A DNA stretch of 64,000 nt from Cellvibrionaceae bacterium (GTDB lineage Bacteria > Pseudomonadota > Gammaproteobacteria > Pseudomonadales > Cellvibrionaceae). Below, one piece after another: positions 8,391-16,167 of the stretch (positions are counted from its first letter, which is position 1; each line of letters begins with the position of its first letter). A model generated the notes under the pieces. It saw nothing but the letters and a program-made list of their open reading frames with translations, was not told the origin of the DNA and searched no databases. The stretch spans positions 1-64,000 of the forward strand of contig JAOXRT010000147.1 of NCBI GenBank assembly GCA_025800365.1. The letters are read 5' to 3'. Both the position numbers and the translations under genes were made by a program.

Positions 8391-9733
8391 TACGCGGCCT
8401 CATTGCGCTTCATCCATCGATCAAAACTTCGCGATAGAGGGATGCGACTATTCCACTTATCATCACCTGTTAACCAAGGACGTTTGACATGAGAGATCGC
8501 CTCTGCGACGAGCAGTCCAGACTGCAAACCATCCTCATGAAAGCCATGGCCACACCATGCACCACAAAACCATGTATTGTGCTTGCCCTGTATACTCCAT
8601 AAGCTTTTCTGGGCTTGCTTGGTTTTCTGGTTAAACAAAGGGTGATCGTAAAGGAAGCTCGCGTGAATTTTGCTTTCCTGCGGCATTCTCAGCGGGTTTA
8701 AGCTAACAATCATTGCTTCTTCACACTTCAGATGCTGTAATTTGTTCATCCAGTAGCTGACAGACACATCCGAATTACCATCCGACAAATAGTTCCAAGC
8801 GGCCCAAGCAGATTTGTTTTTCGGCATTAGATTTTCGTCGCTATGAAGAATGGCCCGGTTTCTTTGATACTCGAAGCAACCAAGAAGCTCTTTCTCGTCG
8901 GCGCGAATATCTTCAAGGAGTTTTAAGCTTTGATCCGGGTGACAGGCGAAAACCACTTCATCATAGTGCTCTTTCTTACCCTGCCAATCTTCAATTGAGA
9001 TTTTACTCGCGATTCTACGGACTGACTTCACCGCCCGATTGCAAAGCGCCGTACCTTGAAAATCATCTACCAGCTTTTTAACGTATTCACGGCTTCCACC
9101 GCATACTGAGTGCCACTGGGGTCTGTTGTAGAGCTGCAGCAAGCCGTGGTTCTGACAGAACTCGATAAAACTAGCCGCTGGATAGTCGAGCATCTTATCC
9201 ATCGGCGTAGACCAGATGGCGGCACCCATAGGTAGAAGATGGTGACGACAAAAAACATCACTCATTTTCATTTCACGCAACAGCTCACCCAAGCTGATGT
9301 CTTTATCAATCTCGAGATTTTGAACATTCATCTTTCTGTAAAAAGAGATAATGTCGATCAACATCCGCCAAAATTGCGGCTTTAGAACATTAGCCAACTG
9401 GGAAAATAATCCTTGCAGGCCTTCACCGCCGGCGTATTCGAAACGCTCATTACTGACCGAGAATGACATTGCGCATGCCTGGGTAGAGACGCCTAGATGG
9501 TCAAACAATGCTGTCAAATTGGGGTAGTTGTGCTCGTTATATACAATAAACCCGGTATCAACAGGGATACTTCCCAGCCTACTAACAGCGTCAACCGTAT
9601 TGCTGTGACCGCCCAAGCGATCATCTTTTTCATACAAGCAAACCTGATGCTGTTTCGACAGCAGCCAAGCGCATGACAAGCCGGCGATACCTGAGCCAAT
9701 AACTGCAATTTTTTTAGACATAAAGTTAGACAT
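8390..9733 (-). CDS. FAD-dependent oxidoreductase, first gene of the photostress lipid operon
   Basis: A 447-residue flavoprotein with the amino-oxidase type FAD fold: IAVIGSGIAGLSCAWLL (G13, G15, G18), then YEKDDRLGGHSNTVD. The C-terminal FAD motif is in NTWFCGAWCGHGFHEDGL. It is the NAD(P)/FAD protein regularly paired with DUF1365 and CFA-like genes, and may desaturate or oxidise an acyl chain (inference). It leads the operon 8390 -> 5582, and its promoter carries a close match to an ECF sigma element. A second in-frame ATG at 9721 is an alternative start; neither has a clear ribosome site. Confidence 0.88.
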   Translation of the reverse strand: MSNFMSKKIAVIGSGIAGLSCAWLLSKQHQVCLYEKDDRLGGHSNTVDAVSRLGSIPVDTGFIVYNEHNYPNLTALFDHLGVSTQACAMSFSVSNERFEYAGGEGLQGLFSQLANVLKPQFWRMLIDIISFYRKMNVQNLEIDKDISLGELLREMKMSDVFCRHHLLPMGAAIWSTPMDKMLDYPAASFIEFCQNHGLLQLYNRPQWHSVCGGSREYVKKLVDDFQGTALCNRAVKSVRRIASKISIEDWQGKKEHYDEVVFACHPDQSLKLLEDIRADEKELLGCFEYQRNRAILHSDENLMPKNKSAWAAWNYLSDGNSDVSVSYWMNKLQHLKCEEAMIVSLNPLRMPQESKIHASFLYDHPLFNQKTKQAQKSLWSIQGKHNTWFCGAWCGHGFHEDGLQSGLLVAEAISHVKRPWLTGDDKWNSRIPLSRSFDRWMKRNEAA

Positions 9734-9756
9734 TAATTAAACATGGACATACTTAT

Positions 9757-9785
9757 TGATACGTTGCTCTTGCCCAGCTGGATCA
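9757..9785 (-). promoter_or_regulatory. Candidate ECF (ChrR-linked) sigma promoter of the FAD/CFA operon
   Basis: On the minus strand TTTGATCC supplies a -35 (TGATCC at 9780-9785), followed by exactly 16 bases and CGTATCA (9757-9763) as the -10. TGATCC with a CGTA-type -10 is the pattern described for the ECF11/RpoE-ChrR sigma group. Transcription would start about 20 bases before the FAD gene. The matching sigma gene is divergent and next door. Confidence 0.65.
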
Positions 9786-9807
9786 AATTCTATTTATTAA
9801 GCGTTGT

Positions 9808-9833
9808 AGATCTAATACAGCACTTCAAACGTA
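9808..9833 (+). promoter_or_regulatory. Possible autoregulatory ECF promoter of the sigma gene
   Basis: AGATCT (9808-9813, sharing the GATC core of TGATCC) is followed by 16 bases and CGTA (9830-9833). The spacing equals that of the divergent element. Transcription would start near 9840, which fits a translation start at 9860 better than at 9842. A dyad TGTA-N7-TACA (9805-9819) overlaps this -35 and may be a separate operator. Confidence 0.4.
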
Positions 9834-9841
9834 GATAAGCT

Positions 9842-10411
9842 ATGAAGACGGGAAAGCTGATGGGCGAATTAAAGCTAGAGAACTCCGAGCAACAGGACTG
9901 GAACCGTTGTCTTGTTGCTGTTGCGGAGACCGGCGATAGAAAGCTGTTTATGGCTTTCTATGATTATTTCGCCCCACGTCTGCGCTCTTGGTTAATCAAG
10001 CTAACGGGTGACAGGGATTTGGCGGAAGAGCTTAGCCAGGAAGCTTTCTTACAAGCATGGCGGCGGGCCAAGACTTTCGAACCCAATAAAGCCAAGGCTT
10101 CCACCTGGCTGTTCACAATCGCAAGAAACCTATTTGTGGACCACAAACGACGCCAAAAAGTGGAACAAAAGCACGCTGAGAAGTTGGCCGCTGATGATAT
10201 TCAAAACGTCGACTTTGGCCTAGACGAGGGCCTCGTTAAAAAAGCCATCGCTAACTTGCCTCACCAGCAATCCCAGATGATTTATCAAAGCTACTATCTC
10301 GGGCGAAGCCATAGTGAAATAGCTGAAGCTACAGGGCTTCCCTTAGGTACTATTAAATCCAGTATACGTTTGGCTTTTCAGAAACTGTGTATAGAATTAG
10401 ATCCATCATGA
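9842..10411 (+). CDS. rpoE: ECF sigma factor, RpoE/ChrR-linked (ECF11-like)
   Basis: The 189-residue protein has sigma region 2 (about 30-95, with AEELSQEAFLQAWRRAKTFE and AKASTWLFTIARNLFVDHKRR) and sigma region 4 (about 135-185, with HSEIAEATGLPLGTIKSSIRLA). It directs RNA polymerase to stress promoters and is followed, with an ATGA overlap, by a ChrR-type zinc anti-sigma gene. That pair is the singlet-oxygen sensing module studied in Rhodobacter and Vibrio-type bacteria. The neighbouring photolyase and CFA-like genes fit the same regulon. An ATG at 9860 preceded by GGGAAAG is an alternative start. The symbol follows the Rhodobacter usage and does not mean the envelope-stress sigma-E of E. 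coli. Confidence 0.9.
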   Translation: MKTGKLMGELKLENSEQQDWNRCLVAVAETGDRKLFMAFYDYFAPRLRSWLIKLTGDRDLAEELSQEAFLQAWRRAKTFEPNKAKASTWLFTIARNLFVDHKRRQKVEQKHAEKLAADDIQNVDFGLDEGLVKKAIANLPHQQSQMIYQSYYLGRSHSEIAEATGLPLGTIKSSIRLAFQKLCIELDPS

Positions 10412-11091
10412 ATCATATAAACCATCACCCTGACGATGCGACGTTGCTAAGCTATGCAGCTGGTGCACTTCCGCAGCCCTTTGCAGTATTGATAGACTGC
10501 CACCTTCAACAGTGCCCGCAATGCCACGAAAAGATTTTCAAGGCAGAGGCGCTCGCCGGTGAATTCATAGAACACTCTCCGCCAGTAGAAGCAAACAACT
10601 CCGACGCTCTTAGGGATAAGTTCTTTGCGGCCCTAGATACAGAGCCTGCCCCGCAGCAGCTTGCCCATTCAGCGGGCAATGAGGTTCAACTACCGGCCGA
10701 AATAGCGGCAGTTTTATCGGGTAGGGATCAAGAGCTACCTTGGCGGCTTATCGTACCGGGTATGCATAGCATTACCCTTAGCTCTGGTGAGCTTCACCAC
10801 AATTCTCTTAACAATAATGAAAGCAGCTTAAAACTTTTGCGTATCGCCCCTGGCCGTAACCTGCCCATGCATAGCCACCAAGGCTCCGAGCTTACCATGG
10901 TCTTGCAGGGAGCCTTCCAAGATGAGCTGGGTTGCTTTCGACCAGGAGACGTTGCTGATCTAGATCATGAGGTGGAGCATCAGCCCATCACCATTGGCAA
11001 TGAAGCCTGCATTTGCCTAGTGGCCATGGATGCCCCACTGGAGTTCAAGTCCTTAGTACCTAAACTTTTACAGCCTTTTATTGGTTTTTAG
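10408..11091 (+). CDS. chrR: ChrR-type zinc-binding cupin anti-sigma factor
   Basis: The protein (227 residues from this start) holds the sigma factor inactive until singlet oxygen or related stress releases it. The N-terminal anti-sigma domain has zinc ligands H6/H7, H32, C36 and C39, nearly the spacing of Rhodobacter ChrR (H6, H31, C35, C38). The C-terminal cupin domain contains MHSHQGSELTMVLQGAF and GDVADLDHEVEHQP, with the metal-binding histidines and glutamate expected. The start at 10408 forms an ATGA overlap with the sigma gene, so the pair is translationally coupled. Longer in-frame starts upstream are unlikely. Confidence 0.93.
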   Translation: MNHINHHPDDATLLSYAAGALPQPFAVLIDCHLQQCPQCHEKIFKAEALAGEFIEHSPPVEANNSDALRDKFFAALDTEPAPQQLAHSAGNEVQLPAEIAAVLSGRDQELPWRLIVPGMHSITLSSGELHHNSLNNNESSLKLLRIAPGRNLPMHSHQGSELTMVLQGAFQDELGCFRPGDVADLDHEVEHQPITIGNEACICLVAMDAPLEFKSLVPKLLQPFIGF

Positions 11092-11118
11092 ACAAAACCT
11101 ATAAAACAATCGCCATAT

Positions 11119-11216
11119 CTATACATTATCTTGCCATTTTGAGCTTTGTATAGATTTTAGAGGGATTTTCTCGACACATTTTGATATACCTAGATATATA
11201 TTCTAGACATGTATAG
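11119..11216 (+). promoter_or_regulatory. Three TGTATAG elements before the MerR gene
   Basis: The AT-rich leader of the MerR gene carries CTATACA (11119-11125, inverted) and TGTATAG twice (11147-11153 and 11210-11216). The last one overlaps the ribosome site. This is a candidate autoregulatory operator of the MerR protein; the assignment is an inference. Confidence 0.4.
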
Positions 11217-11225
11217 GAAATGCCC

Positions 11226-12179
11226 ATGAATAATCTAGCGGAATTCGGAATAGCGACGGTATCTCGACAAACTGGTATTAGCGCTCACCGCCTAAGAGCC
11301 TGGGAACGTCGCCACCCCAGCCTTTTAGTGGGCCGCAGCGATACCGGCCGCAGGAGATATTCTGAGGCGGATATATTTCGCCTAAGATCCATAAAGCATT
11401 TAATAGACGATGGCTACAAGATCAGTGAGCTTGCCACCCTTAGCCAAGATGAGCTTTCAGCTTTGGGTAGCCAAGAGGAACTGCACGCGCCTCTTTCTGA
11501 AAGCCGCTCATCAATAGACAGCAGTAGACTCAAGATTCTTCTATGCGGTGAAGCCATCCCATCAGCGTTAATCAATAAGCTCAATGACAATAAACAGTTG
11601 GACCTAGCCGCTAGATTACGCAGCTTTTCACAAATATCAGAAGCCACTGAAAGCGAGCATTTTGATATTGCGGTATTACAAATAGAAACTATAAACGCTA
11701 GCAGCCTACATAGCCTCAGGGAGCTGTACCAAAGCCAAAGAATAGAATCAGTCTTTGTTGTCTTTCATTACGGTCTTCGAGAACTTGTTGAAGAACTTCG
11801 AAACTTTGGTTTTAAACTTTGGAGAGCGCCGCTAAACAGCGCTGAGCTTTACCAAGCCATTAGTCAAATGGCGACTCCAGATACTGAACAAGACGAGGAA
11901 ATCGATAGCTCGGGGATGGCACCCGTGCATTTATTTAATCCATCGCAACTTAATAAGCTTAGCAATGTGAGTACGGCTATTGATTGCGAATGTCCAAAAC
12001 ATATTGCTGAGCTTATTCAGTCACTTTGCGCTTTTGAAAGCTATAGCCAGCAATGCGAAAACAGAGATACCGAAGACGCTATTTTGCATCATAGAATTTA
12101 TCTGCAGACTGCTCACGCTAGGCACATTATGGAGAAGATGCTACAACAGGTGATTGAAGCCGAGAATATACAGTTATGA
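11226..12179 (+). CDS. MerR-family regulator, B12-less LitR-like
   Basis: The N-terminal 75 residues are a MerR winged helix: IATVSRQTGISAHRLRAWERR, GRRRYSEADIFRLRSIKHL. The middle (about 100-215) looks like a degenerate alpha/beta domain in the place of the cobalamin domain of CarH/LitR, and the DxHxxG cobalamin motif is absent. The C-terminus has a conserved-looking CECPKHIAELIQSL stretch and further cysteines (256, 258, 270, 279). Such proteins next to photolyase and CFA genes resemble the LitR class III regulators of Pseudomonas, which act with a separate LOV photoreceptor; no LOV gene is visible here. The start at 11226 is chosen because AGGA lies 7 bases upstream; the ATG at 11220 is too close. 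It overlaps the next gene by ATGA. Confidence 0.8.
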   Translation: MNNLAEFGIATVSRQTGISAHRLRAWERRHPSLLVGRSDTGRRRYSEADIFRLRSIKHLIDDGYKISELATLSQDELSALGSQEELHAPLSESRSSIDSSRLKILLCGEAIPSALINKLNDNKQLDLAARLRSFSQISEATESEHFDIAVLQIETINASSLHSLRELYQSQRIESVFVVFHYGLRELVEELRNFGFKLWRAPLNSAELYQAISQMATPDTEQDEEIDSSGMAPVHLFNPSQLNKLSNVSTAIDCECPKHIAELIQSLCAFESYSQQCENRDTEDAILHHRIYLQTAHARHIMEKMLQQVIEAENIQL

Positions 12180-12436
12180 CTCAGCCAGCTGACCGAAGGC
12201 GCCTGCTACTTGCGGCAGGCCTTATAGAGAGCCACGGGAAAAGAATAGAAAATCGCTTTAGTCTTGATCAAGTTGAATTGGATAAAGGCCCAGACGGTTA
12301 CCAGGTGACCCTTAGCTTCCGCGAAGTTAATGTCACCCTAGGATTTCACAACACCATCAACTGTGGTGCTGCTAGCCGCAAGGAACTAGAAGAGTTTTAT
12401 CATAGGCTTGATCGTATTATAAAAAATCACTCCTAG
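12176..12436 (+). CDS. Small unrecognised protein coupled to the MerR regulator
   Basis: An 86-residue soluble protein with no signal peptide. It overlaps the MerR stop codon by ATGA, so it is probably made together with the regulator. I see a basic N-terminal helix (DRRRLLLAAGLIESHGKRIE) and a beta-rich centre (GYQVTLSFREVNVTLGFHN), followed by a C-terminal helix rich in Glu, Arg and His. No family is recognised. A role as partner of the MerR protein is only suggested by the coupling. Confidence 0.65.
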   Translation: MTQPADRRRLLLAAGLIESHGKRIENRFSLDQVELDKGPDGYQVTLSFREVNVTLGFHNTINCGAASRKELEEFYHRLDRIIKNHS

Positions 12437-12502
12437 TTGTTTTCCATCGCTAATGATATACCTGCTAGAGCTAAAGTTAAGAAGATGATACCTGGAGACT
12501 TT

Positions 12503-13906
12503 TTAAACTTTAAAAAAATCTAAGGCTTGCTGGCGTGCGGTTTTATAATCGATAATCGGATCAGGGTAACCCAGCGCCAGTCGTTGCTCCGGACTTGGAC
12601 AATGGATTGATTTGGCGTCCAGTGTAGCCAGCTCAGGGACAAAACGCTTAATAAACTCACCACCTTTATCAAACTTTTCGGATTGCGTAGTGGGATTGAA
12701 AATTCTAAACCAGGGTGATGCATCACAACCTGTGGAAGAACTCCATTGCCAGCCACCATTATTGGAAGCAAAGTCGCCGTCCAAAAGATGCTGCATAAAA
12801 AATTTCTCACCTTCTCGCCAATCTAAACACAGAAGCTTACAAAAAAAACTCGCCACCAGCATCCTAAGGCGATTATGCATCCAACCTGTCTGCAACAGCT
12901 GACGCATAGCAGCATCAATAATAGGAAAACCTGTTTTACCTGTTTGCCAAGCAGCTCGTGCCTCAGCGTCGACTCGCCAAGCTCTAGCGAGGGGCTCAGT
13001 TTTAAAGTTCTCCCCTCGACTTATATGTTCAAAGTTAAGCATCAAATATCGATAGAAATCCCTCCAGGCCAACTCTCTAGTCCATACATGATTGATAGCT
13101 TCGCCGACATGTAAGCCTTGCTCACCGCAAGAAAAAACTAACTGATGAAAGCAGCGCCTGGCGCTCAGAGAGCCAATCGCTAGATAGGGTGATATTACGC
13201 TGGTACCAGCTATTGCTGGATAATCCCGCGACGCTTCGTAGCCGGCCGCTTTGCGCCTGCAAAAGCGATCCAGCAAGGCTAAGACCTCGGCTTCATTACT
13301 TAACCATATATCTTCTCGAAATACCTCTGCACCACTTAGGGATATTTCTTGTGTTGCAGTTAAGGGCGAAGACACTGCTTCTGGTGACGGCAAGACTTCT
13401 GGCAGAGCATTAAACAACTCTTGCACCCAGTTTTTGTACCAGGGAGTAAATACCCTATAAACCGCACCTTGTTTGCTGAGCAAATTTCTATGAACGATTC
13501 TATCATCCGCGTAACACTCTACAGTAACATCGATCCCCGACATCTCAGCCTGTACAGCTTTATCTCGGCGCTGTTCATTTAGCGGAATATCTCGGTTGAA
13601 ATGAAGTTTGCTTACCTTGTGTTTCAAGCAGTAAGCGCTTAAAAGACGAGGTATATCAACAAAGCTATCAGATTCTAGAAGCTCAAAAGATATGCCCAGA
13701 CCTGCCAATGTTGACTGTAAACACTTGAGTGTTTCTTGAATTAGCCCTAGCTTTCGGGGCGACTCATTATGAGCTTGCCACTGTTTCGGGCTTGCAATAT
13801 ACACCACTGAAACAGAGTCTTTATCCTCGATGGCTTGCTGGCAAGCAAAGTAGAGCGCTGGGTTATCGTCCAAGCGTAAGTCATTACGAAGCCAAACCAG
13901 TTGCAT
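12503..13906 (-). CDS. phrB: Deoxyribodipyrimidine photolyase (class I CPD type)
   Basis: The 467-residue flavoenzyme uses blue light to split UV-induced pyrimidine dimers. The N-terminal antenna domain begins LVWLRNDLRLDDNPAL. The C-terminal FAD/DNA domain contains ELAWRDFYRYLMLNFEH, the GFPIIDAAMRQL and GWMHNRLRMLVASF helices, and the signature block ending GGWQWSSSTGCDASPWFRIF. Length is normal for class I photolyases. It starts 9 bases after the DUF523-DUF1722 gene, and the two are likely cotranscribed. Photolyase is a known member of sigma-E/ChrR and LitR light regulons, consistent with its neighbours. Confidence 0.95.
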   Translation of the reverse strand: MQLVWLRNDLRLDDNPALYFACQQAIEDKDSVSVVYIASPKQWQAHNESPRKLGLIQETLKCLQSTLAGLGISFELLESDSFVDIPRLLSAYCLKHKVSKLHFNRDIPLNEQRRDKAVQAEMSGIDVTVECYADDRIVHRNLLSKQGAVYRVFTPWYKNWVQELFNALPEVLPSPEAVSSPLTATQEISLSGAEVFREDIWLSNEAEVLALLDRFCRRKAAGYEASRDYPAIAGTSVISPYLAIGSLSARRCFHQLVFSCGEQGLHVGEAINHVWTRELAWRDFYRYLMLNFEHISRGENFKTEPLARAWRVDAEARAAWQTGKTGFPIIDAAMRQLLQTGWMHNRLRMLVASFFCKLLCLDWREGEKFFMQHLLDGDFASNNGGWQWSSSTGCDASPWFRIFNPTTQSEKFDKGGEFIKRFVPELATLDAKSIHCPSPEQRLALGYPDPIIDYKTARQQALDFFKV

Positions 13907-13915
13907 ATCATGTAC

Positions 13916-14866
13916 CTAAAGGGTATTTCTCAAACCTAAAGACCCGGGGTAAGGATCAAAGTAGCTTTGCGAATTAATGTAGTCGCCACCAAACCTAGGG
14001 GTATAGTGCTTTAATAATGTAATGGGTGTAATTAAAGGAATTTCACCTTTTCTATAACGTTTGATAACCGCAATAAGATCCTGACGCGACTGGCTATCAA
14101 CTGTCTTTTTTAGGAAGCCTAGAATATGCATCATAACATTGCAGTGGCCAGCCTTACTCGCTGGCTTAGCCAGAATTTCCATAAAACGCTGCTCATACTC
14201 TTGCGCCGCTGCTATCAAATCGATCTTATTGATCTTCGCCAACATTCGACCAAGTGCTACAGTTTTTTCGTAATTATGGGCCTGAAGAATAAACTTATGG
14301 CGACTATGAAACTTAATAATGGCAGCTTTACTGACATTCTTATAGACCTGCTCTCGCCACTCATGATAACAAAACACCCGCAATACAAAATTCTCATAAA
14401 GAGGCTTGTCATTTAAGCGCCCCTCTTCCTCGATTGGCATATTAGGGTAAGATTTGCGCAGCTGCTCTGTGAAGAGGCCATCACGCTTTTTCATATGTGG
14501 ATGACCATTGTCTTGGTAAACCTTGATTCTTTCCATGCCACAGCTTGGAGAGTTTTTCATCAAAATATAACCATACAGGTCTTTCATGGCGGGCATGACT
14601 TCTTGGCTTGCCGCAATCAATTTATCACTAACATCTACGCTATGATCATCACTATAGCTTAGCTTTGGTTTTTCAGGATCTCCTGTTAAACGCATAGTGG
14701 GGCGAGGTATCGAAAATCCAGCAGCAACTTCTGGACAAAAAGCTCTGTACTCAAAGAATTCACTCAAAGTCTTCAAACACAGCATTGATTGACAGTGGCC
14801 GCCATTGTAACGAACTTCTTGACCTAGCAAGCAGGCGCTAATACCAATTTGAATTTTATGACTCAT
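13916..14866 (-). CDS. DUF523-DUF1722 protein (YbgA-like fusion)
   Basis: The 316-residue protein joins an N-terminal DUF523 domain (IGISACLLGQEVRYNGGH, the YILMKNSPSCGMERIKVY cysteine motif) to a C-terminal DUF1722/YbgA domain (FHSRHKFILQAHNYE, LGRMLAKI). This two-domain protein is typically found beside photolyase genes in gammaproteobacteria, as here. Its chemistry is not established; the conserved cysteines suggest a thiol or metal site. It forms an operon with phrB and probably with hemH 87 bases upstream. Confidence 0.9.
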   Translation of the reverse strand: MSHKIQIGISACLLGQEVRYNGGHCQSMLCLKTLSEFFEYRAFCPEVAAGFSIPRPTMRLTGDPEKPKLSYSDDHSVDVSDKLIAASQEVMPAMKDLYGYILMKNSPSCGMERIKVYQDNGHPHMKKRDGLFTEQLRKSYPNMPIEEEGRLNDKPLYENFVLRVFCYHEWREQVYKNVSKAAIIKFHSRHKFILQAHNYEKTVALGRMLAKINKIDLIAAAQEYEQRFMEILAKPASKAGHCNVMMHILGFLKKTVDSQSRQDLIAVIKRYRKGEIPLITPITLLKHYTPRFGGDYINSQSYFDPYPGSLGLRNTL

Positions 14867-14953
14867 GATATTCCCCTTCTTTACCGTAACTAAAAATCAA
14901 TTGCCAAGTTCTGGAGGCTATGCTCAAGAAACCATAGCGAGTGTTTCACTGCT

Positions 14954-16036
14954 TCAAGCAACACGATCTACTATCTTTGGCGACGTGCTTTGATGATCTA
15001 CAAATGCATTTTCCTCAATCAAACTACGCATTAATTCGATATGACTGGTCTGCTCGTTTAAGCAGGGAATGTATTCATAGCTTTCACCACCGGAAGACAA
15101 AAATACTTCTTTGTTTTCCACAAGAATTTCTTCTAGGGTTTCCAAACAGTCGGCAGAAAACCCTGGGCATATAATGGCTAATTTCTTCGCGCCCTCAGCA
15201 GGCAACTGCTGTAAACGAATATCGGTATAAGGTTGCAACCATTCCTGCTTGCCAAATCGGGACTGGAATGTGGTTTCATATTCAGACTCTTTAAGCTCTA
15301 GAGACTCGGCCAATAAACGGGATGTTTTCATACAAAAACAATGATAAGGGTCACCCTTGTCTAGATAAGCTTTGGGCGTTCCGTGATAGGAAAGAATCAG
15401 CTTATCTGGGCGACCATTCTTCTCGAAATGACAGATCACTGATTGTTTTAGCGCTTGAATGTACAGCGGGTGATCATGGTAACTATTTATGAACTTCAAG
15501 CTAGGAACCCAACGTGAACGCTGGAGCTCGGCACTTAACGCATCGAAAGCTGATGCTGTAGTGGCTCCGCTATACTGCGGGTATAAAGGCAAAACGATTA
15601 GCCTATTACTAAAACTCTGGCGCTGTTTAGCAATTGCCTGCTCGAAGGACGGCGCACCATAATTCATCGCCAGTTCCACATGATACTGCCCGCTACCAAA
15701 TGCCGAATCTAGGCTATCTTGTAAAAGTTTCTGCTGCCTCCTAGAGGTAACAAGCAAGGGTGAACCCTCATCGCTCCAAACCTGCTGGTACAGTTTCGCA
15801 GAAGCCTTAGGGCGAAACGGCAAAATAAACAATCTCAAGATTAACCACCAAATTACTCGTGGCACCTCAACAACCCTTGGGTCGCTTAGAAATTGTTTCA
15901 GGTAAGGACGTAAGGCTGAGCTTGTTGCTGCCTCAGGAGTGCCAAGATTGCATAGCAAAACCGTAACCGGGGCAGCCGGGGCTTTTTGATGTGGATTCGA
16001 GGTTTCAGCTAAAAAAGCCACGGGGCTATGCTCCAT
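14954..16036 (-). CDS. hemH: Ferrochelatase
   Basis: Ferrochelatase inserts ferrous iron into protoporphyrin IX, the last step of heme synthesis. The N-terminal VTVLLCNLGTPEAATSSALRP, the LILSYHGTPKAYLDKGDPY block with the catalytic histidine, and ICPGFSADCLETLEE with the catalytic glutamate are all present. I placed the start at the first ATG (16036, MEHSPVAFLAE), giving 360 residues; the longer reading needs a TTG at 16105. Removing free protoporphyrin, a photosensitiser, fits its place in a light-stress island. There is no clear Shine-Dalgarno; instead the start codon sits inside a perfect inverted repeat. Confidence 0.93.
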   Translation of the reverse strand: MEHSPVAFLAETSNPHQKAPAAPVTVLLCNLGTPEAATSSALRPYLKQFLSDPRVVEVPRVIWWLILRLFILPFRPKASAKLYQQVWSDEGSPLLVTSRRQQKLLQDSLDSAFGSGQYHVELAMNYGAPSFEQAIAKQRQSFSNRLIVLPLYPQYSGATTASAFDALSAELQRSRWVPSLKFINSYHDHPLYIQALKQSVICHFEKNGRPDKLILSYHGTPKAYLDKGDPYHCFCMKTSRLLAESLELKESEYETTFQSRFGKQEWLQPYTDIRLQQLPAEGAKKLAIICPGFSADCLETLEEILVENKEVFLSSGGESYEYIPCLNEQTSHIELMRSLIEENAFVDHQSTSPKIVDRVA

Positions 16037-16056
16037 TTCAGTGATTACACTGAAAT
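16035..16056 (-). promoter_or_regulatory. 22-base inverted repeat covering the hemH start codon
   Basis: ATTTCAGTG and CACTGAAAT form a perfect 9-bp inverted repeat around ATTA. In the mRNA the start codon AUG would be in the 3' arm of the hairpin. It could be an operator or a translational control hairpin; which one cannot be told from sequence. Confidence 0.5.
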
Positions 16057-16091
16057 ATTTGTACACAGCCCAGCTTAACTCAAGGAAATTG

Positions 16092-16142
16092 AGACAAAAT
16101 CTCAATTTTGTCTAATTTTTGAGAGGTATAACTAGACAAAAA
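16092..16142. promoter_or_regulatory. Cluster of GACAAAA elements upstream of hemH
   Basis: A perfect inverted repeat AGACAAAAT-CTCA-ATTTTGTCT lies at 16092-16113. A third copy, CTAGACAAAAA, lies at 16132-16142. Together they are three half-sites in alternating orientation in the 130-base hemH upstream region. They probably mark a regulator binding site. The CTAGACA core also occurs before the MerR gene (11203-11209), so the MerR protein is one candidate. Confidence 0.45.
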
Positions 16143-16167
16143 TGAGTAATTATTAAGAAATTTAGAC

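Noticed and set aside
13953-13958. TGATCC on the minus strand 47 bases before phrB, a possible ECF -35
   Set aside because: The sequence 16-18 bases downstream reads GGTTTG rather than CGTA, so it does not make a promoter of the type found at 9757-9785.
16037-16105. Longer N-terminus for ferrochelatase starting at TTG 16105
   Set aside because: It would run through both inverted repeats and adds residues absent from typical HemH; the ATG at 16036 fits better.
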